DNA from: Hyphomicrobium album
GTDB taxonomy: Bacteria; Pseudomonadota; Alphaproteobacteria; Rhizobiales; Hyphomicrobiaceae
Length of the DNA stretch: 64,000 nucleotides
Reading direction: 5' to 3'
NCBI RefSeq assembly: GCF_009708035.1
Contig: NZ_WMBQ01000001.1
Coordinates: 124,001 to 188,000, forward strand
The position numbers were made by a program, and so were the translations under genes. Of this stretch, positions 60,804 to 64,000 are shown in pieces. The notes beneath the pieces were generated by a model. It worked only from the letters and a program-made list of their open reading frames with translations, was not told the DNA's origin and made no database searches. Within the stretch, counting starts at the first letter, position 1; the number at the start of each line of letters is the position of its first letter.

Positions 60804-61942
60804 CGGGCGATCCTCCGGGCGGCGGGCTTCAGCGAGACCATGCGGGTGCGGCCGGAGAGAGTCCGGCAGATGTGACCGTCCGCCTCCCAATCGTCGCACC
60901 AGCGCGAGACGGTCTGCTTCGAAACGTCCCCCAGGAGGGACCGTAAGTCACTCTGCGAGACGGTCCCGTGCACAGCTAAATGCTGACGCAACAACACGAG
61001 CGCGGCGACTTGGGACGATGGGACGGTCCCACCCTGGACGAGACGGAGCGGCGGAGCCGCGGGACGGTCTCGGGACGGTTCCGTGGGACGGTCCTGAAGC
61101 GGTGGGACGGTCTCAGGTTCCTTCGGTGGCTCCGGGACGGTCTCACGGCGATGCCCGAAAGCACCGGCCGCAAACAGGAGCGTCGCGAACTCGCAGAACA
61201 CCGACTTCACGAACGGGATAATGTCCGCGAGTTGATCCTCAGTGACGCTCACGTGCGGGATGTAGTTGAGCACCTTCGCGGCGTACTTGAGGTCGACGTT
61301 GGTGTCCTTCTTGGCCATGAGCCGAAGACCAGCGTCCTCCATCCAGTACGTGTTCGTCTTGCCGTCGTAGAAGTCCTGCGCCTTGGCCTTGCGGCCCTCA
61401 GCGGCGTCCTCGTTCTTGCGGGCGGTTTCACACCGCCAGCTATCGGCCCCGTGCTTGACGCACGCGGCGTCCGCCTTCTTGGTGGCGTCCTTGGCCTCAG
61501 TCTCGGCCTCAGTGAGCTTCGCCTTCGCCTCAGCTCGTTGACCCTCGGCGCCCTTGACCTTGCTTTCCTGTGCCGCGTACGGCCCGTTGTCGGCCGTGAC
61601 CTTGGCGGCCTTGTTGACGAGCGCCTCAGCGTTGCGACCCGCTGACGTGAGCACGCAATAGACGGTGCCCGCGACGAACAGCAATGCGAGCCCGGCAGCA
61701 GTGCCGTACTCCTTGCTGACGAGCGTGGGCCAGAACCAATGGCCGGACGCGAACGTGCCGACCAGGACGGCGAAGCTGAGCAAGTGATCGGTAGTGATGG
61801 TCGAGCCGTGCCGGAGCACGTCTTCGAAGATGACGTAGTTGGTGAGTGCGAAGAAGCCTGCGGCGAGGATCGCCTTCGGCCATGAGTTGATGAAGCCTGG
61901 TCGCTTGAGACGCGACAACAGGCGTGGTATTGCAGTGGGCAT
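60800..61942 (-). CDS. Membrane protein with coiled coil and C-terminal winged-helix domain
   Basis: 380 residues, no known family. Three N-terminal membrane helices (about 25-43, 54-72, 80-98), a charged coiled coil (about 108-190), a fourth helix (KSVFCEFATLLFAAGAF, about 253), a Pro-rich linker (about 272-318) and a winged-helix domain (about 325-375: QSDLRSLLGDVSKQTVSRWCDDWEADGHI). A membrane-bound DNA-binding protein is suggested. The DNA that encodes the linker and HTH start carries eight GACGGT(C/T) repeats read in all three frames. Confidence 0.7.
   Translation of the reverse strand: MPTAIPRLLSRLKRPGFINSWPKAILAAGFFALTNYVIFEDVLRHGSTITTDHLLSFAVLVGTFASGHWFWPTLVSKEYGTAAGLALLFVAGTVYCVLTSAGRNAEALVNKAAKVTADNGPYAAQESKVKGAEGQRAEAKAKLTEAETEAKDATKKADAACVKHGADSWRCETARKNEDAAEGRKAKAQDFYDGKTNTYWMEDAGLRLMAKKDTNVDLKYAAKVLNYIPHVSVTEDQLADIIPFVKSVFCEFATLLFAAGAFGHRRETVPEPPKEPETVPPLQDRPTEPSRDRPAAPPLRLVQGGTVPSSQVAALVLLRQHLAVHGTVSQSDLRSLLGDVSKQTVSRWCDDWEADGHICRTLSGRTRMVSLKPAARRIAR
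60908..61143 (+). repeat. GACGGTC iteron-like repeats inside the membrane/HTH gene
   Basis: Eight occurrences of GACGGT start at 60908, 60959, 61022, 61063, 61074, 61088, 61107 and 61137; seven extend to GACGGTC. Spacings are 51, 63, 41, 11, 14, 19 and 30 bp, mostly near multiples of one helical turn. In the protein they are read as E-T-V-P, D-R-P and E-P-S, i.e. all three frames, so the DNA sequence itself seems to be maintained. Confidence 0.7.
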
Positions 61943-62231
61943 GGTGGCTATCTCCCTCAGTGAGATTGTTGCCTAGAGCCCGGTTAGGTGTTAGCGCACC
62001 TGCCGGGCTTGCTTGTTTACCACGCCTAGTTCCACTAGTGCAACCACTTAGCTGCACCAGTTCGCATCAAAAGTGAGGGCCGCCCGTACAACTGCAGCCT
62101 GGAGAACGTGAGAACCCCGGCCGCGGAGTCGTAGGGCGGCCCCCGCGCTGCCAACCAACAGGGTGCGGGAGAGCAGCTAGCTCCGAGTCTCCCCGGCCTT
62201 CACTGCAGCCGCACCCCTCGGGGCGCGCAAC
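61943..62231. other. Intergenic with strong hairpins upstream of the membrane/HTH gene
   Basis: 289 bp. A hairpin of AGCCCGG-(TT)-AGGTG and CACCT-(G)-CCGGGCT at 61977-62009 and a longer-range GGGCCGCCC/GGGCGGCCC pair (about 62080-62145) are visible. The minus-strand ribosome site GAGGGAGATAGCC precedes ATG 61942. The hairpins may end the upstream gene chain or act in control. Confidence 0.45.
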
Positions 62232-63077
62232 TTACGCCGCGACTAGCGCGGTTTCTTTCTCGGTGGGCTCAGGCGGACTGCGGCCGTGATGTGGGCGGTC
62301 GCCGCCTTTCCGAGGCTCTTGCTGGCCTTCGCGAGACGCCGCTCGCGCAAGGTCGCGTAAGCCCGCGACTCCTCGCTCAGTACGTCGCCCGGCTCGCTCG
62401 GCTCCTGCAGGCCCATGTTGAGTTCCCGCTGGGCGTCGATTGCCTCCTTCACGGAGAACGCCGTGCCGGGGTCCAGCTCCAGCATGATCTTGGGCGGCGA
62501 CGCGTTCGTCTTCGACATCGGCTTCCGTACCGCAGACTTGCGGGCATACCTGTTCGCCATAGGCGGTTAGCTCCTTGCGGATTTTGGTTGCAACAGTGGT
62601 GAGGAGGTTGAGGACGGCATGGACGTGCGGAGCGCGCTTGTCGTTGAACGTCTCCGCGCTCTCCCCCAGGATACCCTTGATGCGCATGCGGATGCGTTGC
62701 GTGCTCTGGTACGTCGGACCAGGCTCCGCACAGATGGCGCCGCTCGCGGGCCACTTATAGCCCTCAGCTTCGTACAGGCCGCCCACCAGGCACAGCCGCA
62801 TGGCGCAACACTCGGCGGAGTATTGGGCGAGGAACCCCTGCACCCAACGGCCGGGCGTCTCGAAGATCCGCGTGGCCCCCGCAATCGTGTCGAGGTCGTC
62901 GAACAGCATCCCGCGCGTGGGCGGACCAGGTGGCTCCGGTGGCGGAGTTGGCGTCTGGAGCTTGAACGCGGAAACGTCGACCATGAGAAACTCATGCATC
63001 GCCTGCGCTAGCTTCTGCATGTCGAGGAACTCCGCCACTGGCGACTTCCCGTACGTGATCGTCTCCGTCATGTTCAT
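62232..63077 (-). CDS. Mobile-element hypothetical protein (281 aa, C-terminus doubtful)
   Basis: Starts in an ATGA overlap at 63077. The first 170 residues look like a real protein (EFLDMQKLAQAMHEFLMVDVSAF, a Pro-rich linker, ARIFETPGRWVQGFLAQYSAECCAM-like helices). From about residue 175 the composition becomes Arg/Gly/Ala-rich and matches a shadow of the 105-residue gene in another frame. Either the true stop was lost or the genes overlap for more than 300 bp. Confidence 0.55.
   Translation of the reverse strand: MNMTETITYGKSPVAEFLDMQKLAQAMHEFLMVDVSAFKLQTPTPPPEPPGPPTRGMLFDDLDTIAGATRIFETPGRWVQGFLAQYSAECCAMRLCLVGGLYEAEGYKWPASGAICAEPGPTYQSTQRIRMRIKGILGESAETFNDKRAPHVHAVLNLLTTVATKIRKELTAYGEQVCPQVCGTEADVEDERVAAQDHAGAGPRHGVLREGGNRRPAGTQHGPAGAERAGRRTERGVAGLRDLARAASREGQQEPRKGGDRPHHGRSPPEPTEKETALVAA
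62243..62560 (-). CDS. Mobile-element hypothetical protein (105 aa)
   Basis: In a different frame from the 281-residue ORF that covers it. Good protein character: basic start (MANRYARKSAVRKPMSKT), then PPKIMLELDPGTAFSVKEAIDAQRELNMG, a helical middle and a basic end. No family recognised. One of the two frames is probably not fully translated. Confidence 0.6.
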   Translation of the reverse strand: MANRYARKSAVRKPMSKTNASPPKIMLELDPGTAFSVKEAIDAQRELNMGLQEPSEPGDVLSEESRAYATLRERRLAKASKSLGKAATAHITAAVRLSPPRKKPR

Positions 63078-63346
63078 GTGCTCTCTCCGTTTGGGGCGGC
63101 CTCAGTAGCTTTCCAGTCGCGATCCGAGCGGCTCTCCTCCTGACGGGCGAGCAGCGCCTCGATACGTGCGACGCCGCGGTCAACCGCCGCCTCGATCTGA
63201 CCGATGGGGCACCGCTCAACTACCGCGGGGTAGAGATGCTCCGGTGAGAAAGTCCAATGGTGCGTATTGCAGCGGCCGACTACGGAGCTGCCGCCTGGCG
63301 AGCGCCCGTCCGCCGCTACACAATGGAAACGGATGTCGCAGCTCAT
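63074..63346 (-). CDS. Mobile-element hypothetical protein (90 aa)
   Basis: ATG 63346 in an ATGA overlap with the gene before. MSCDIRFHCVAADGRSPGG, CNTHHWTF and ERCPIGQIEAAVDRGVARIEALLA suggest a His/Cys-containing metal-binding head and a helical tail. No family recognised. Confidence 0.6.
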   Translation of the reverse strand: MSCDIRFHCVAADGRSPGGSSVVGRCNTHHWTFSPEHLYPAVVERCPIGQIEAAVDRGVARIEALLARQEESRSDRDWKATEAAPNGEST

Positions 63347-63474
63347 GGGAACCACCACTGCGACCACTCACGGATGTAGAACACGAGCGGCGGCCCGAGG
63401 AACCCCACGGTCGCCACGAAGGCGAGGATGGAGGCGGCGCCGAAGAAGCCTCCGAAGAGGCGAGGGAAGCTCAT
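63343..63474 (-). CDS. Small membrane protein of the mobile element (43 aa)
   Basis: ATG 63474 in an ATGA overlap. One hydrophobic helix (GGFFGAASILAFVATVGFLGPPLVFYI) between short polar ends. Size and place suggest an accessory membrane peptide. No homologue recognised. Confidence 0.6.
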   Translation of the reverse strand: MSFPRLFGGFFGAASILAFVATVGFLGPPLVFYIREWSQWWFP

Positions 63475-63680
63475 GGCTGCAGACTCCGCGCTTCCGACTT
63501 GAGGAACTGCAGCAAGTCGTCCGCATTGGTGAAGCCCCAGCCCTGCTGCGTGTAACCGTAATCGGGGCCGCCGTACGGGATCATCGTGTACGTGCCGTCC
63601 AGCCCGGTAAGCACGCGGAAGCCGGACTTGAGGACGTTCTCGGTGGGCTTCTCGGCGGTGGTCGTCTTCGTGCAGCTCAT
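63471..63680 (-). CDS. Mobile-element hypothetical protein (69 aa)
   Basis: ATG 63680 in an ATGA overlap with the SPFH gene; ends in another. Soluble: SGFRVLTGLDGTYTMIPYGGPDYGYTQQGWGF, then a short helix (ADDLLQFLKSEARS). No family recognised. Confidence 0.55.
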   Translation of the reverse strand: MSCTKTTTAEKPTENVLKSGFRVLTGLDGTYTMIPYGGPDYGYTQQGWGFTNADDLLQFLKSEARSLQP

Positions 63681-64000
63681 GGCGTCCTCCCTTCCGCTGG
63701 AGGCGCGACGGCACGGCCCGCTTCCGTCATCGGGAGGTTGCCGTCCGTCGGTGCGTAGATGATCTCGCGGTGCGAACCGGCGCGCTCGTTCGTTTCGAGC
63801 ATCATGATCCAACGCCAGCGGAGATACCGGTCGGGACCGCCAAGGCTGTCGGCGAGGACGCGGTTCGCTTCGGCGGCGCCCTTCGCGCGCTCCACTTCAG
63901 CCTGCGCATTGAGCTTCGCGGACTCCAGGGACGCGCGGGCCTCGGTCGTTTTGATCTGCCGGTTCTGCTCGGCTCGGGCCAGCTCAGCTTGGCCGGACAT
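63677..64000 (-). CDS. SPFH/prohibitin-type protein, C-terminal part (truncated by window edge)
   Basis: The frame is open to the right edge, so its true start lies outside; the listed Met at 64000 is probably internal. The visible 107 residues are the coiled-coil tail of an SPFH protein: RQIKTTEARASLESAKLNAQAEVERAKGAAEANRVLADSLGGPDRYLRWRWIMMLE is the recognised pattern of prohibitin/stomatin tails (Ala/Glu-rich helix, then Y-L-x-W). Such proteins form membrane scaffolds; some phages and mobile elements carry them. It heads the chain of ATGA-coupled genes. Confidence 0.7.
   Translation of the reverse strand: MSGQAELARAEQNRQIKTTEARASLESAKLNAQAEVERAKGAAEANRVLADSLGGPDRYLRWRWIMMLETNERAGSHREIIYAPTDGNLPMTEAGRAVAPPAEGRTP

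Larger units (their letters stand above)
58951..64000. mobile_element. Integrated mobile element beside tRNA-Tyr (left part)
   Basis: From the tRNA-Tyr 3' end to the right edge all genes run on the minus strand: small proteins, an integrase, a membrane/HTH protein with iteron-like repeats, and a chain of small genes ending in an SPFH protein. Nearly every junction is an ATGA overlap. No capsid, tail, terminase or conjugation gene is seen in this part, so prophage, phage satellite or small integrative element cannot be told apart. The element continues past the window. Confidence 0.75.

Overview
The window is high-GC DNA from an alphaproteobacterium, most likely of the order Hyphomicrobiales (Rhizobiales). 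Pointers are the alphaproteobacterial porin, DUF2865 and DUF1523 proteins, a SoxYZ/flavocytochrome-type sulfide dehydrogenase/pseudoazurin group, a TIGR01459 HAD hydrolase, a MeaB GTPase, CimA, an Atm1-type exporter and a FadE/FadB/FadA set. The exact genus cannot be read from the sequence. Most genes are chromosomal housekeeping or accessory genes. The last 5 kb is an integrated mobile element beside a tRNA-Tyr gene.

Layout. 1-8.4 kb: truncated porin, gltX, GNAT, DUF2865 protein, then a tight cysS-GFA-small membrane protein-cimA run. 8.5-11.5 kb: DUF1523 protein, a 44-bp decayed copy of cimA sequence, and divergent LuxR-type and Crp/Fnr-type regulators separated by a strong TTGA-N6-TCAA palindrome. 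11.6-18.3 kb: first copy of a dispersed non-coding repeat, POT peptide transporter, two small exported proteins, MeaB, an M48-like protein with a mutated zinc motif, DsbB, LOG phosphoribohydrolase. 18.5-26.3 kb: large coiled-coil exported protein, Atm1-type ABC exporter, pseudoazurin with a perfect upstream palindrome, SoxZ, SoxY, FccB/SoxF, GlsB. 26.3-30.4 kb: SDR, class V aminotransferase, FecR-domain protein with Cys-rich repeats. 30.7-43.3 kb: fadE-fadB-fadA-cyclopropane synthase, second copy of the repeat, small proteins, fadD, and a specialised acyl carrier protein/ketosynthase pair; this is a lipid-metabolism region. 43.6-58.7 kb: cyclophilin-like protein, tRNA(CAU), SIMPL protein, nitrilase-GNAT-panD-SnoaL run, small secreted proteins, HAD hydrolase, Pr6Pr protein, a translationally coupled kinase-like/NDK-like pair, a SIR2-like protein, tRNA-Thr, a proteasome-like Ntn-hydrolase candidate, and rlmB. 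58.9-64 kb: tRNA-Tyr followed by an integrase element running past the window edge.

How the parts may work together. SoxYZ carries sulfur intermediates, FccB/SoxF oxidises sulfide, and pseudoazurin is a plausible electron carrier, so 22.4-26 kb may be a partial reduced-sulfur oxidation module; SoxAX, SoxB and SoxCD are not here. FadD, FadE, FadB and FadA together cover activation and beta-oxidation of fatty acids.

Best candidates for undescribed biology: (1) GACGGTC iteron-like repeats inside a mobile-element gene, read in all three frames; (2) the ATGA-chained mobile element with an SPFH protein; (3) a kinase-like/NDK-like overlapping gene pair; (4) a 230-residue protein with Thr1/Asp17/Lys34 spacing like a proteasome beta subunit; (5) a two-copy structured repeat with a 13-bp-arm hairpin; (6) an orphan SIR2-like protein. 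All functional statements are from reading the sequence; no searches were run.
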